Positions 9,721-19,114 of a stretch of DNA of 64,000 bases are shown here, in pieces. Origin of the DNA: Roseimicrobium sp. ORNL1. Its GTDB lineage: Bacteria; Verrucomicrobiota; Verrucomicrobiia; Verrucomicrobiales; Verrucomicrobiaceae. Location of the stretch: contig NZ_CP049143.1 in NCBI RefSeq assembly GCF_011044495.1, positions 7,006,001 to 7,070,000 on the forward strand, read 5' to 3'. The translations under genes and the position numbers were made by a program. The notes under the pieces were generated by a model. It did no database searches and had not been told where the DNA came from. It was given only the letters and a program-made list of their open reading frames with translations. Position 1 is the first letter of the stretch, and the number at the start of each line of letters is the position of its first letter.

Positions 9721-9875
9721 GCCCAAGGATCGGGAACGCCTCGTTCCCGTCAGCGGGCACCACGCCTGGTGGTCATGCAACCCGAATCCCCTCAGTGAGC
9801 TTGTACGGGTACCCAGGTGGCGCCAAACCATGAACCTTGTCACCCAGGGGAACGAGGCGTTCCCCCTCCTTGGGC
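9721..9875. repeat. Long inverted repeat with internal palindromes
   Basis: Arms at 9721-9748 and 9847-9875 are complementary over about 28 nt, and each arm also contains its own palindrome (GGGAACG-CCT-CGTTCCC type). A further hairpin, CACCA-CGCC-TGGTG, lies inside near 9759-9772. It occupies the 277-nt gap between the convergent sulfatase and esterase genes, in which I see no coding sequence. Confidence 0.8.
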
Positions 9876-9965
9876 CTATGCGATGTACGCGCGCATAGAT
9901 GCCCTCTGGGGCATGAGACAGGTTGGGCATCCAGTATCATGCGGACGCTCGGTTTCCCGACCGGT

Positions 9966-10958
9966 CTACGTCCCCTTCGCCGTAAGCTGCTTCACCAGGA
10001 AGTCCCACGTGTTGGCATATTCTTCCGTGGGATGGTCCAGGTATTTCACATAACACTTCACGCCTTTCTCCTGGGCCAGCTTTTGGAAGCCAAGGCCCCA
10101 CATCGGTGCATGCACCTTGTAGTTGGACTCGGTCACATCCTTGGGCTGGGTGAGGCCCCATTCGTTTTCGAAATAGATGGGGGCCACGCCGGGATGCAGC
10201 AGATAGTCGGGTGACCATTCCTTTATCACGGGGAGCAGTTCATCCCGACGCACGAGGGATTCCTCGAACTTGCAGCCCAGTGCCGGTGCGCCCCACTGCA
10301 CACCCGCCACCCACTCCTGCATGCGTTTGGGATCGATGCTCGGCTGGCTGCGGAAGGCGGCAATGGCAACCACGCGTGTGGAGTGTTTCTCAACAGGGTC
10401 CGTGGCGTCAGGCTTGGCCCGGTCGGCAGAACAGCCCACGTAGAGTGCGGGGAGGCTGCCTTGTGAACCGCCACCTACCGCAATACGCTCGGGATCGAGC
10501 CCCCAGGCGGCGGCCTTTGACCGCACAAACTGCACCGCCCGGCACGCGTCGTCCATCACATACGAGATGGGAGGGAATACGCCGTCCTGGGTGGCTTCAC
10601 CCATGGTGCGTGTTTGCACTCCGATGACAGCGCAGCCAGCCTTGAAGAAGGGAGTGCAGTCTGGCACATTTTTGGCAGGCTTCCAGATGCCTCCGAACCA
10701 GATCAACACCGGGCAGGTACCACGTGGCTCGCGTGGCAGGTAGACATCCAGCAACTGAAGCGGACTCGGGCCGTACGACACGTCTGCATGGGAAGGAAGC
10801 GGCTTACCGGGAGGTGCGGCCTGCAGAGAGTCCTTGGGAATCTGAATAAGGAATACGCTGCACAGGAAAGCGGCGGCCATCCATGTGCGTGAATGATTCA
10901 ACGGAAGGGCAAAGGGCATGAGAAAAGGAATACGCGGGCATGTGGCGCCCCTTCTCAT
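9966..10958 (-). CDS. Secreted alpha/beta hydrolase (esterase/lipase type)
   Basis: Up to 330 residues, with a signal-like hydrophobic stretch (AAAFLCSVFLI) before the mature region. The alpha/beta hydrolase core shows the nucleophile elbow GGGSQGS after DPERIAVG, a pattern typical of BD-FAE/acetyl-esterase relatives. The oxyanion motif, usually HGGG, reads WFGGIW here. A late DHPTEEYA may supply the catalytic His. The ATG at 10958 overlaps the stop of the AraC gene by 4 nt (ATGA), which suggests translational coupling; a start at 10919 would give a more usual signal peptide. The substrate is unknown. Confidence 0.75.
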   Translation of the reverse strand: MRRGATCPRIPFLMPFALPLNHSRTWMAAAFLCSVFLIQIPKDSLQAAPPGKPLPSHADVSYGPSPLQLLDVYLPREPRGTCPVLIWFGGIWKPAKNVPDCTPFFKAGCAVIGVQTRTMGEATQDGVFPPISYVMDDACRAVQFVRSKAAAWGLDPERIAVGGGSQGSLPALYVGCSADRAKPDATDPVEKHSTRVVAIAAFRSQPSIDPKRMQEWVAGVQWGAPALGCKFEESLVRRDELLPVIKEWSPDYLLHPGVAPIYFENEWGLTQPKDVTESNYKVHAPMWGLGFQKLAQEKGVKCYVKYLDHPTEEYANTWDFLVKQLTAKGT

Positions 10959-11695
10959 CCCTGATTGCGCATCCTGAACTGTTTCGGCGTCATGCCGGTG
11001 CGTTTGCGGAACTGCTGGGTGAAGGCGCTCTGGTCGCAGAAGCCGTGGTTCAGCGCGATCTCAATGATGGGCGCAGACGTCTTCGCCAGGGACTCCGCAG
11101 CAGACTGGATGCGCGTGCGCAACATGAGCTCGTGAGGTGTGAGACCGAGAGTGGCTTGAAGCTGGCGGTGCAGATGCCGCTCGGAAACGCCGGCGGCTTT
11201 GGCGAGTTCAGCGGTGGAGACGTTCTTGTCACAGTTCTTCCGCGCATACTGCACGGCTGCGGTGACTTCACGCACGTCGTGATGGCGCATGCGGTCCTCA
11301 TCGCGGCGCGTGATGCCCATGACGCCGATGACCTGGCCCTCCTTGTCCAGCACAGGGAGCTTGGTGGTGAGGAACCAGTCAAGATTCCGCTGCTCGTCGT
11401 ACCAGACTTCGAGGCGGTTGATGAGCGGCTTGCGGCTGCGCATCACCATCTGGTCGTCCTCGCGGAAGGCCTGCGCGAGCTCCGCGGGGAAGAACTTCTC
11501 ATCCATGGCGCCCACCAGTTCCCGCTCGTTCTTGATGCCAAACCGGGTAAAGGTCACGCTGTTCGCCGCAATGTGCCTGCCGTGAGCATCTTTCACAAAA
11601 AAGAAGACGCCCGGCAGGTGCTCAAAAATGGCCCGAACCCCCTGTGGATCGGCCATGCGGGCGAAAAAGTCCGCCTGAAGACGCGGTGAAGCCAT
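10955..11695 (-). CDS. AraC-family transcriptional regulator with N-terminal PAS domain
   Basis: A 246-residue regulator. Residues about 15-130 form a PAS domain (GVFFFVKDAHGRHIAANSV and LDKEGQVIGVMGITRRDED), a likely sensor for a small ligand. Residues about 145-246 form an AraC DNA-binding unit with two helix-turn-helices, the first around TAELAKAAGVSERHLHRQL and the second around ALNHGFCDQSAFTQQFRK. It overlaps the downstream esterase gene by 4 nt and probably controls it. It is divergent from the cytochrome c protein gene, about 105 nt between starts, which makes that gene a second candidate target. Confidence 0.9.
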   Translation of the reverse strand: MASPRLQADFFARMADPQGVRAIFEHLPGVFFFVKDAHGRHIAANSVTFTRFGIKNERELVGAMDEKFFPAELAQAFREDDQMVMRSRKPLINRLEVWYDEQRNLDWFLTTKLPVLDKEGQVIGVMGITRRDEDRMRHHDVREVTAAVQYARKNCDKNVSTAELAKAAGVSERHLHRQLQATLGLTPHELMLRTRIQSAAESLAKTSAPIIEIALNHGFCDQSAFTQQFRKRTGMTPKQFRMRNQG

Positions 11696-11799
11696 GGCGG
11701 GATTTTAACAAACATTGGCAGGCTGTCACCAAACAACCGGCGGGCTTTGAAGGTATTTATCGGCGCTATTCTTCCCCCGAAATCCGCCCGCCCGCTCCT

Positions 11800-14370
11800 A
11801 TGGTCAAGCTCACCCGCCAGCTCTTCCTTGCTGCCCTCTTAAGTCTGTCGTCCGCCGTTGCGCAAGAGAACGTCGAGTTCCCACCGAAACCTCCGGTAAA
11901 ACCGCTCTCACCGAGCGAAGCCGCGAAGACCTTCCAGCTTCCTCCGGGTTACCGGCTCGAGCTCATCCTCAGCGAGCCGGAGATCGTAGACCCGGTGTGC
12001 ATGGCCTTCGATGGCAATGGCCGCCTCTATGTGGCGGAGATGCGCACCTACATGCCGGACATCGATGGCACGAATCAACTTGTGCCCAACAGCCGGGTTT
12101 CCGTGCACTGGTCCAGCAAAAACGATGGCGTGTATGACCAGCATCGCATCTTCGCGGACAAGCTCATGCTGCCCCGCCTCCTGCTCCCACTCGCGGACGG
12201 CATATTGATTGGCGAGACGGATACGAATGACATCCACCTCTACAAGGACACCAATGGCGATGGTGTCAGTGATGAGAAGAAGCAGGTGTATCAGGGTGGC
12301 CCACGCGGTGGAAACCTGGAGCACCAGCCCAGCGGTCTCACGTGGGCGAATGACAACTGGCTCTACACGGCGGTGAACAACTACCGCCTGCGCTGGAAGG
12401 ACGGCCAGCTCATCAAGCAGGACATTCCCGGCAATGGCGGCCAGTGGGGCGGCACGCAGGATGATGACGGCAAGTTCTGGGTGGTGAATGCCGGTGGCGA
12501 AAAAGGCCCGTTGAACTTCCAGCAGCACATCCTCTACGGACAGTTCGCCACGAGGAATCAATTCGAGCCAGGCTTCGAAGTCGTGTGGCCCGCGATGGGC
12601 TTGCGCGACTACCAAGGCGGCCCCGGCAAGTCCCGCGATGACGACACACTGAACCACTTCACCGCGACCTGCGGCGGTGAAATCTACCGCGGTGACCAGC
12701 TCCCGGCGGAACTGAAGGGGAACCTCTTCTTTGGCGAACCGGTGGGCCGCCTCGTGCGCCGCAGCACCATCGAGGTGAATGATGGCATCACCATTCTGCA
12801 TAATCCCTATCCGCAGAATGAATTCCTCCGCAGCTCGGACGCCTGCTTCCGTCCAGTGGACATGAAGACGGCGCCGGATGGCACGCTCTACATCGTGGAT
12901 ATGTATCGCGGCATCATCCAGGAGGGAAACTGGACACGTGACGGCAGCTACCTGCGCAAGGTAATCCTGCAGCACAGCATGGACAAGATCATCGGTCGTG
13001 GCCGCATCTGGCGCCTCGTGCACGAGAGCACGAAACCCGTGCCCGCTCCGAAGCTGATCGATGCTTCACCCAAAGAACTCGCCGCGGCCCTGGCGCACCC
13101 GAATGGCTGGTATCGTGACACGGCCCAGAAGATTCTGGTGCTGAAACAGGACAAGAGCATCGCCCCCACCCTCGCGGAAATGGTGCAGAAGCATGAGAAT
13201 GCCCTCGCTCGTATCCACGCCTTGTGGACGCTGGAAGGACTGGGTGCGCTCACTCCGGACATCATCCGCACCGCGCTGAAGGACGCCTCGCCACAAGTAC
13301 GTCGCGCCGGCATCCGCGCCAGTGAGTCGCTGGTGGATGAGAAGCTGCAGCAGGACGTGATGGCCCTCGCCAAGGACAGCGATCCCTCCGTGGTGATTCA
13401 GGTCTGCCTCACGGCGAAGCTCATGAAATGGAAGGACTACGCGAAGTTCGTGAACCTCGCGGCACTCGGCACGCCTTCCAAAGGCGTGAAGGACATCGCC
13501 ACCCAGATCCTCACGAACAGCGCAGAATTCCCCCGCGAACTTGGCGGCACACAGAAGGAATCCATGCACCGCGGCCAGGCAATCTTCCAGGAGTTGTGCT
13601 TCACCTGCCACGGCCTCGATGGCAAGGGCACGGCGATCGACGGACCCACCGGTCCCATGTTGCTCGCGCCACCGCTCTCCGGCTCGAAGGTGGTCATGGG
13701 GCATCGCGATGGCCTCGTCCTCGCCCTACTGCACGGCGTGACCGGTCCGGTGAATGGCAAGACCTACCAAGCACAGATGATTCCCATGGCGAACAACCCG
13801 GACGAGTGGATCTCCGATGTACTCAGCTATGTGCGCAATCGCTTCGGCAACGCCGGCACCTTCATCGAGCCCAAGGACGTGGCTCGCGTGCGCAAGGAAT
13901 ACCAGGCCCGCACGGCACCCATGACGGAGGAGGAAATCTTCGCCTCCGCCCCGCCCGTGCTGATGAACCGCAAGAACTGGAAACTCACCACCAGCGAAAA
14001 GGCAGATGGTCTGGCTGGGTGTGTCGATGGAGATCTAAAGTCCAAGTGGACCAGCGAGAAGCCCTTGAACAACGGCATGTGGCTCACCATCGAGCTGCCG
14101 GTGGAATCCACCATCAATGGGCTGCGTTTCTCCTTCAGCGCGGGTGGCGGTTACCTCTCACGAAACCTACGTGTGGAGACATCTGCCGATGGCAAAGCCT
14201 GGAGCAAGCCGGTCTACAATGGCGGCGCGACCACGAACCTGACCGAGATCGCCTTCTCCCCTACCAAGGCGAAGTTCATCAAGATCACGCAGACCGGCGG
14301 TGGCGACAAGCGCACCCCATGGAACATCCATGAGGTGGACGTCACCACGCCCCGAAACGCGATGCCCTGA
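11800..14370 (+). CDS. PVC-type membrane-bound dehydrogenase-like protein with HEAT repeats, cytochrome c and discoidin-like domain
   Basis: About 856 residues with a signal peptide (LFLAALLSLSSAVAQ). The N-terminal beta-propeller begins LPPGYRLELILSEPEIVDPVCMAFDGNGRLYVAEMR, the PVC membrane-bound dehydrogenase type, related to glucose/sorbosone dehydrogenases. HEAT-like helices follow (about 410-560), then a class I cytochrome c with Cys600-x2-Cys603-His604 (CFTCHG) and a Met-containing loop. The last 125 residues resemble an F5/8 type C (discoidin) carbohydrate-binding fold. A likely periplasmic oxidase or dehydrogenase handing electrons to its own heme. The start at 11800 is set by the signal peptide; the open frame extends upstream to 11644. 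Confidence 0.85.
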   Translation: MVKLTRQLFLAALLSLSSAVAQENVEFPPKPPVKPLSPSEAAKTFQLPPGYRLELILSEPEIVDPVCMAFDGNGRLYVAEMRTYMPDIDGTNQLVPNSRVSVHWSSKNDGVYDQHRIFADKLMLPRLLLPLADGILIGETDTNDIHLYKDTNGDGVSDEKKQVYQGGPRGGNLEHQPSGLTWANDNWLYTAVNNYRLRWKDGQLIKQDIPGNGGQWGGTQDDDGKFWVVNAGGEKGPLNFQQHILYGQFATRNQFEPGFEVVWPAMGLRDYQGGPGKSRDDDTLNHFTATCGGEIYRGDQLPAELKGNLFFGEPVGRLVRRSTIEVNDGITILHNPYPQNEFLRSSDACFRPVDMKTAPDGTLYIVDMYRGIIQEGNWTRDGSYLRKVILQHSMDKIIGRGRIWRLVHESTKPVPAPKLIDASPKELAAALAHPNGWYRDTAQKILVLKQDKSIAPTLAEMVQKHENALARIHALWTLEGLGALTPDIIRTALKDASPQVRRAGIRASESLVDEKLQQDVMALAKDSDPSVVIQVCLTAKLMKWKDYAKFVNLAALGTPSKGVKDIATQILTNSAEFPRELGGTQKESMHRGQAIFQELCFTCHGLDGKGTAIDGPTGPMLLAPPLSGSKVVMGHRDGLVLALLHGVTGPVNGKTYQAQMIPMANNPDEWISDVLSYVRNRFGNAGTFIEPKDVARVRKEYQARTAPMTEEEIFASAPPVLMNRKNWKLTTSEKADGLAGCVDGDLKSKWTSEKPLNNGMWLTIELPVESTINGLRFSFSAGGGYLSRNLRVETSADGKAWSKPVYNGGATTNLTEIAFSPTKAKFIKITQTGGGDKRTPWNIHEVDVTTPRNAMP

Positions 14371-14522
14371 GACCCCTACACCCTTCCGCGCTGCCATTCC
14401 CGCTGCCTCCCAAAACAGGTCGAGGCAGTGGGAATCTTGCGTAGGCCCACCTTTACAGGTGCGGACATTGCTCGCTTTTGTGTAGATTCCATGGTGGATC
14501 GGCGTTGTGCTGATTCATCCAC

Positions 14523-15542
14523 ATGGCGCAGACTTCCAGCACCCTCCCCCGTATCCTCGTCGTCGGCTGTGGCAGCATTGGGGAGCGGCACCTGCGCTGT
14601 TTCCAGGCGACGAAGCGCTGCAAGGTGGAGGTCTGCGATGCCAATGCCACGCTGCTGCATACCGTGGCCGAGCGATATGCGGTAAAGGCGCAGCCAGACT
14701 TCGCCGCGGCCCTGAAGTCCAGCCGCTATGATGCCCTCGTTATTTGCACCCCGGCACAGACCCACCTTCTCATCGCAAGGCAGGGGGCCGAGCACGGAGC
14801 AGCCCTGCTGATTGAGAAGCCGCTGTCGACCTCGCTGGACGGTGTGGAGGAGACCCGCTGCGCCATTGAACGAAGCGGTCGACACGTGGCGGTGGCTTAT
14901 GTGTATCACGTCTTTCCCTGGATACTCGCGGCGCAGGAGTTTGTGAAGACCGGAGCCCTTGGGCGGGTGCTACATGCCACCCTGTGCGCGGGTCAGCATT
15001 TCCCCACCTTCCGCCCGGCCTACCGGGATATCTACTACGCGAAACGCGAGACCGGTGGCGGCTGCATCCAGGACGCGATCACGCATGCCATGAATGCCAT
15101 GGAATGGCTGCTGGGCCCCGCGACGCGTGTCTTCTGCGATGCCTCCCATCAAATGCTCGAGGGCGTGACGGTGGAGGACACGGTGAACCTCTCCGTGCGC
15201 CACGACAATGTCCTGGTGAGCTATGCTATGAACCAGTTCCAGACACCCAATGAGCTGGCCTTTACCCTCCACGGTGAAAAGGGCAGCCTGAGCGTCGAGC
15301 ATCATCACCGGCGCTGGGGTACTATGATGCGCGGCGAAACAGAGTGGTCCTGGCGCACCACGCCACCGCTGGAGAGGGACGACCTTTTCATCGCGCAGGC
15401 CAATGCCTTCCTGGATGGCATGGATGGCATGGAGGGCAAGCCGTCGCCGTTGTGTACTTTTGAAGAGGGCGTGCAGACACTGAAGTTCAACCTCGCAGCG
15501 CTGCGTTCCATGGACTCTGGATTACCCGTGACCATCTCATGA
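14523..15542 (+). CDS. Gfo/Idh/MocA family oxidoreductase
   Basis: A 339-residue NAD(P)-dependent oxidoreductase. The N-terminal Rossmann motif is ILVVGCGSIGERHL, and the EKP motif that positions the nicotinamide is IEKPLSTSLDG (about residue 98). The C-terminal GFO/IDH/MocA alpha/beta domain carries GGGCIQDAITHAMNAMEWLLG, a typical active-site His region. It opens a same-strand run of four genes; only 1 nt separates it from the next oxidoreductase. Members oxidise or reduce sugars, inositols and sugar acids; the substrate here is open. Confidence 0.92.
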   Translation: MAQTSSTLPRILVVGCGSIGERHLRCFQATKRCKVEVCDANATLLHTVAERYAVKAQPDFAAALKSSRYDALVICTPAQTHLLIARQGAEHGAALLIEKPLSTSLDGVEETRCAIERSGRHVAVAYVYHVFPWILAAQEFVKTGALGRVLHATLCAGQHFPTFRPAYRDIYYAKRETGGGCIQDAITHAMNAMEWLLGPATRVFCDASHQMLEGVTVEDTVNLSVRHDNVLVSYAMNQFQTPNELAFTLHGEKGSLSVEHHHRRWGTMMRGETEWSWRTTPPLERDDLFIAQANAFLDGMDGMEGKPSPLCTFEEGVQTLKFNLAALRSMDSGLPVTIS

Positions 15543-15543
15543 C

Positions 15544-16524
15544 ATGATCCCACCCGGACAGGAAATCCGCCTGGCCATGCTGGGCATGATTGAGGGGAAC
15601 GGACACCCCTATTCCTGGTCTGCTATTATCAATGGTTATGACCCCGAAGCGATGGCCGCCTGTCCTTATGCAGCCATCCCGGGTTACCTAGGCAGGCAGC
15701 CGCTCGACTCCGTGCGTATTCCCGGGGCACGAGTCACACATCTGTGGACGGACAATCCCGCGGAGGCGGAGCCGGTTGCCAAGGCCAGCTTGATTGAGCA
15801 CATCGTTTCCAAACCGGAGGAAGTGATCGGTCACGTGGATGCCGTGATCATCTCCACGGATGATGGTGACAATCACGTGAAGCGCGCACGCCCGTTTGTG
15901 GAAGCGGGGCTCCCGGTTTTTGTGGACAAGCCCATGGCCACCAACCTGCCAGATCTGCTGCAATTCGTCCGCTGGCACAAAACGGGCAAGGTCATCCTTT
16001 CCACGAGCGGCATGCGCTACGCGCCGGAGATGCGCCAGGCTGAGGCGATGCGACCGGACCTGGGTGACCTGCGCTGGATCACCAGCTTCACGTGCAAGAC
16101 CTGGGAACGCTACGGCATCCACGCGCTGGAGGCGGTGTACCCACTGCTGGGCACCGGATTCATGAGCGCGCGCACCATGCATCAGGCAGGATCGGATGTG
16201 GTGCATCTCACCCACGTCAGCGGCGCCCAGGTGACGCTGGGAGCCATTCACGATGCATATGGCAGCTTCGGCGCGGTGCACTTGTACGGTACCAAGGGAC
16301 AGCTCGCCCTCCGGCTCACGGATACGTATCCTGCTTTTCGCGGACAGCTCCTCGCCTTCATTGAGATGCTGCGCACGGGCGTCCGCCCGGTGCCTTTTGA
16401 GCAGACCGTGGATCTCATGGCCATCGTCATTGCCGGCATTCAAAGCCGCGAAAAGGGGGGTATAGAGATCCCCCTCGTGAATGTCTGGTCTGATATCATC
16501 GTAACCTCCACCACACTTTCATGA
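15544..16524 (+). CDS. Gfo/Idh/MocA family oxidoreductase, atypical N-terminus
   Basis: A 326-residue protein. The nucleotide-binding region is unusual (RLAMLGMIEGNGHPYSW instead of GxGxxG), but the DAVIISTDDGDNHVKRARPFVEAGLPVFVDKPMATN segment contains the family DKP motif. The stop overlaps the next gene's ATG by 4 nt, so it belongs to the same transcript. The broken glycine motif may mean altered cofactor binding or a product other than simple dehydrogenation. The family call is good; the activity is uncertain. Confidence 0.85.
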   Translation: MIPPGQEIRLAMLGMIEGNGHPYSWSAIINGYDPEAMAACPYAAIPGYLGRQPLDSVRIPGARVTHLWTDNPAEAEPVAKASLIEHIVSKPEEVIGHVDAVIISTDDGDNHVKRARPFVEAGLPVFVDKPMATNLPDLLQFVRWHKTGKVILSTSGMRYAPEMRQAEAMRPDLGDLRWITSFTCKTWERYGIHALEAVYPLLGTGFMSARTMHQAGSDVVHLTHVSGAQVTLGAIHDAYGSFGAVHLYGTKGQLALRLTDTYPAFRGQLLAFIEMLRTGVRPVPFEQTVDLMAIVIAGIQSREKGGIEIPLVNVWSDIIVTSTTLS

Positions 16525-17330
16525 AACCCCGAAAAAGCCGCCTCCTCCGTGAACTCAATGCCGGTGCCAATCCGTGCACGCTGAAACTGAACCTCAACGA
16601 TCCCCGCATCATCGAGCTGGCCGGCCTGGCCGGAGCGGCTGCCGTGTGGCTGTGCAACGAGCATGTGCCCAATGACTGGACCAACCTGGAACACCAGGTG
16701 CGCGCAGCGAAGCTGCATGACATGGATACCATCGTGCGCGTGAGCAAAGGCAGCTACAGCGACTATGTGAAGCCATTCGAAATGGATGCCACCGCCATCA
16801 TGGTGCCACACGTGGGCACCGCCGAGGAGGCGCGCAAGATTGTGGAGATGACGCGATTCCAACCGCTGGGACGCCGGCCCATTGATGGGGGAAATATCGA
16901 TGGCGCCTTCTGCCAGCTTCCCATGACCGAGTACCTGAAACACGGCAACACGGAGAAGTTGCTCATTCTGCAAATCGAGTCGCCGGAAGCACTCGCGAAC
17001 GTGGAAGAGATTGCAGCAGTGCCCGGCTTCGATATTCTGCTCTTCGGCCCTGGAGACTTCAGCCATCTGATTGGCAAGGCGGGTCAGGTTGGCGATGCGG
17101 AGGTAGTGGCAGCACGCAAACGTGTGGCAGAGGCCGCGCGCGAGCATGGTAAGCATCTCATGATTCCCGGCATGGTGGCACCGCGCCCGGAGCTCGAAAG
17201 CGAAGGCTGGCGCATCTTCAACCTCGGCGCCGACGTGCTCAGCCTCGGCGCGGCCTTCAACAAGCTGGTGTCCGACTACACAGGCACCTCCGCTGCCATG
17301 CCCGCCGCCGTCTACAATTCCAAATCATGA
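16521..17330 (+). CDS. HpcH/HpaI family aldolase
   Basis: A 269-residue class II (metal-dependent) aldolase of the 2-keto-3-deoxy acid type, which cleaves 2-oxo-4-hydroxy acids into pyruvate and an aldehyde. Visible family motifs are AAVWLCNEHVPND (EH region), the phosphate/carboxylate-binding TIVRVSKG, IMVPHVGTAEEA, the metal ligand Glu in LQIESPEAL and the second ligand Asp in LLFGPGDFS. It overlaps the genes on both sides by 4 nt. A second HpaI-like gene lies at 20185-21000 on the other strand; the pair probably act on related substrates. Confidence 0.88.
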   Translation: MKPRKSRLLRELNAGANPCTLKLNLNDPRIIELAGLAGAAAVWLCNEHVPNDWTNLEHQVRAAKLHDMDTIVRVSKGSYSDYVKPFEMDATAIMVPHVGTAEEARKIVEMTRFQPLGRRPIDGGNIDGAFCQLPMTEYLKHGNTEKLLILQIESPEALANVEEIAAVPGFDILLFGPGDFSHLIGKAGQVGDAEVVAARKRVAEAAREHGKHLMIPGMVAPRPELESEGWRIFNLGADVLSLGAAFNKLVSDYTGTSAAMPAAVYNSKS

Positions 17331-18115
17331 GCATGAGCGCCCTCGAAGATTTCAGCCTGCGTGGCAAGGTGGTGGTGCTCACCGGAGGCGCAGGCCTCTT
17401 TGGTCGTGGCCTCGCGGCGATGCTCGCGGAATCCGGCGCCACCCTGGTGCTGGCTGCACGCAATGTGGAGAAGCTCGACTACGTGGTGCGCGCCGAGCGG
17501 GCGCGTGGCTTCGATGTGCATGCGGAGTCGCTGGATCAGGGCGAGGAGAAGTCCATTCTTGCCCTGCGTGACCGAGTAATAAGCCAGCATGGACGGGTGG
17601 ATGGATTGGTGAACAATGCCGTGCTGCGCGTCATGAAGTCACCTCAAGATGATGTCTCCACCTGGGAGCAATCGATGAAGGTGAATGCCACGGGACTGAT
17701 GCTGATCACGCGTGCCTTTGGTGACGCCATGGCGGCGAACAGCAACGGCGGCAGCATCGTGAACATCGGCAGCATTCAAGGAGCGGTGGGCGCCAGCCTG
17801 GAGCTTTATGAAGGCACGGATATGGGCGTACCCCCGCCAGACTACTTCTTCCACAAGGGCGGCATGATGAATCTCACCCGCTATCACGCCGCCATCTACG
17901 GGTCGAAGAACATCCGCGTGAACTGCCTGCTTCCGGGTGGATTCTTCAATCACCAGCCGGAGCCGTTTCTCACCCGCTACAACCAGCACACCATGCTCAA
18001 TCGCATGGCCGGTGAGCGCGACCTGGGCGGTGCGGTGATCTTCTTGCTAAGCGATGCCTCGCGCTATATCACGGCGGCGATGATCCCGGTGGATGGTGGA
18101 TATACTGCGAAGTAG
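17327..18115 (+). CDS. Short-chain dehydrogenase/reductase (SDR)
   Basis: A 262-residue classical SDR. The cofactor motif is LTGGAGLFGRGLA, the NNA(G) motif reads VNNAVLRV, and the catalytic triad is visible as Ser in VNIGSIQG and Tyr-x3-Lys in YFFHKGG. The C-terminal IFLLSDASRYITAAMIPVDGGY matches sugar- and polyol-type SDRs. It is the last gene of the four-gene run (4-nt overlap with the aldolase). It converges with the kelch gene with a 15-nt gap. Confidence 0.92.
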   Translation: MSMSALEDFSLRGKVVVLTGGAGLFGRGLAAMLAESGATLVLAARNVEKLDYVVRAERARGFDVHAESLDQGEEKSILALRDRVISQHGRVDGLVNNAVLRVMKSPQDDVSTWEQSMKVNATGLMLITRAFGDAMAANSNGGSIVNIGSIQGAVGASLELYEGTDMGVPPPDYFFHKGGMMNLTRYHAAIYGSKNIRVNCLLPGGFFNHQPEPFLTRYNQHTMLNRMAGERDLGGAVIFLLSDASRYITAAMIPVDGGYTAK

Positions 18116-18130
18116 ACCGCCCGCCTGCTG

Positions 18131-19114
18131 CTACTGCTTCAGCAACTCCGCGAGCGGAATGCGCCAGCACTTGTCGGTGCGGTGCTTCTTGGCGTCTTCG
18201 CCACCGAGGCAGTAGACGTATCTCCCATCGCTGACAAGACCCACCATGGCGGCGATGGGAAGTGATTTGCCCAAGCGGTAGTTGTTCTTCTTTGTGTTGT
18301 AGACGAAGCTCGCGGATCGGAACGATTCAGGATCGCCACCGTAGCCGCCGGCGAGATAGATCTGCGTGTCATCCAGCCGCAACGCGGTGACGCCACGCCA
18401 TGGCATGGGATAGGGTCGAATGGGTGACCACGACATGGTCCCGGCGCGAAACACTCGTGCTTCAGCCAGATTCTCCACGGTGGTTGGTGAAGTAGCGCGG
18501 GCGCTGGTGAAGGCATAAAACGCATCTCCACACACGACTCCGGTGGAAATGAAGAGCTGTGCGGATTTGTCTTCGGGCAGCCGTTCCGCCTTGTCGCCCC
18601 TGAGTAGCACCCGCTGCCCAAATGACAAAACGCCATCCAGCTTTGCCGGGTCTGGACTGCCGCCGAAGACATACAAACTTCCCTCACTCCCCTCGCCCAA
18701 CAAGCCCCCCACAGCGAGGCTCGTGCCTTCTGCAAGGCGATGCGGTGTGGTGGAAATCCTCTTGTCTGCGCCAATCTTCAGCACCTCGGTGCGACTCTGT
18801 TTCCCATCAAAACCACCCGCGATGAGCAAGCCATCATCGGCCTCGACCGATACTCCATAGGCCAGAGGATTCGGGAGCTTGCCCAGAGGTTTCCATTGGT
18901 TCGCTGAGGCGTCATAGGTCCACACGTCATCAAGCCACACCTTCACGTCATCCTTCCATGTCGTACCGCCGGCAATGACAATCTGGCCCTCTACGGCACC
19001 TGTTGCGAAGCCGCCATTGGGCACTGGCAATGGGGCGATGGGTTCCCACTCGGCAGCAGCGATGATTCCAGTGGCGGCGAGAGTCATCAGGCTGCTACTC
19101 CACACGCTTTTCAT
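18131..19114 (-). CDS. Secreted kelch-repeat beta-propeller protein
   Basis: About 327 residues with a short signal peptide (WSSSLMTLAATGIIAAA). Kelch blades recur: WEPIAPLPVPNGGFATG, DVWTYDASANQWKPLGKLP, LLIAGGFDGKQSRTEVL, LYVFGGSPDP, IYLAGGYGGDPESFRS and YVYCLGGED. The general form recalls NanM-like sialic acid epimerase propellers, which often lie near Na+/solute symporters as here, but I cannot confirm the activity. The start at 19114 is chosen for the signal peptide; it overlaps the end of the upstream gene by 20 nt, so the two are probably co-transcribed. Confidence 0.75.
   Translation of the reverse strand: MKSVWSSSLMTLAATGIIAAAEWEPIAPLPVPNGGFATGAVEGQIVIAGGTTWKDDVKVWLDDVWTYDASANQWKPLGKLPNPLAYGVSVEADDGLLIAGGFDGKQSRTEVLKIGADKRISTTPHRLAEGTSLAVGGLLGEGSEGSLYVFGGSPDPAKLDGVLSFGQRVLLRGDKAERLPEDKSAQLFISTGVVCGDAFYAFTSARATSPTTVENLAEARVFRAGTMSWSPIRPYPMPWRGVTALRLDDTQIYLAGGYGGDPESFRSASFVYNTKKNNYRLGKSLPIAAMVGLVSDGRYVYCLGGEDAKKHRTDKCWRIPLAELLKQ

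Noticed and set aside
11644-11799. N-terminal extension of the cytochrome c protein gene
   Set aside because: It precedes a clear signal peptide and reads as intergenic sequence overlapping the AraC gene start.
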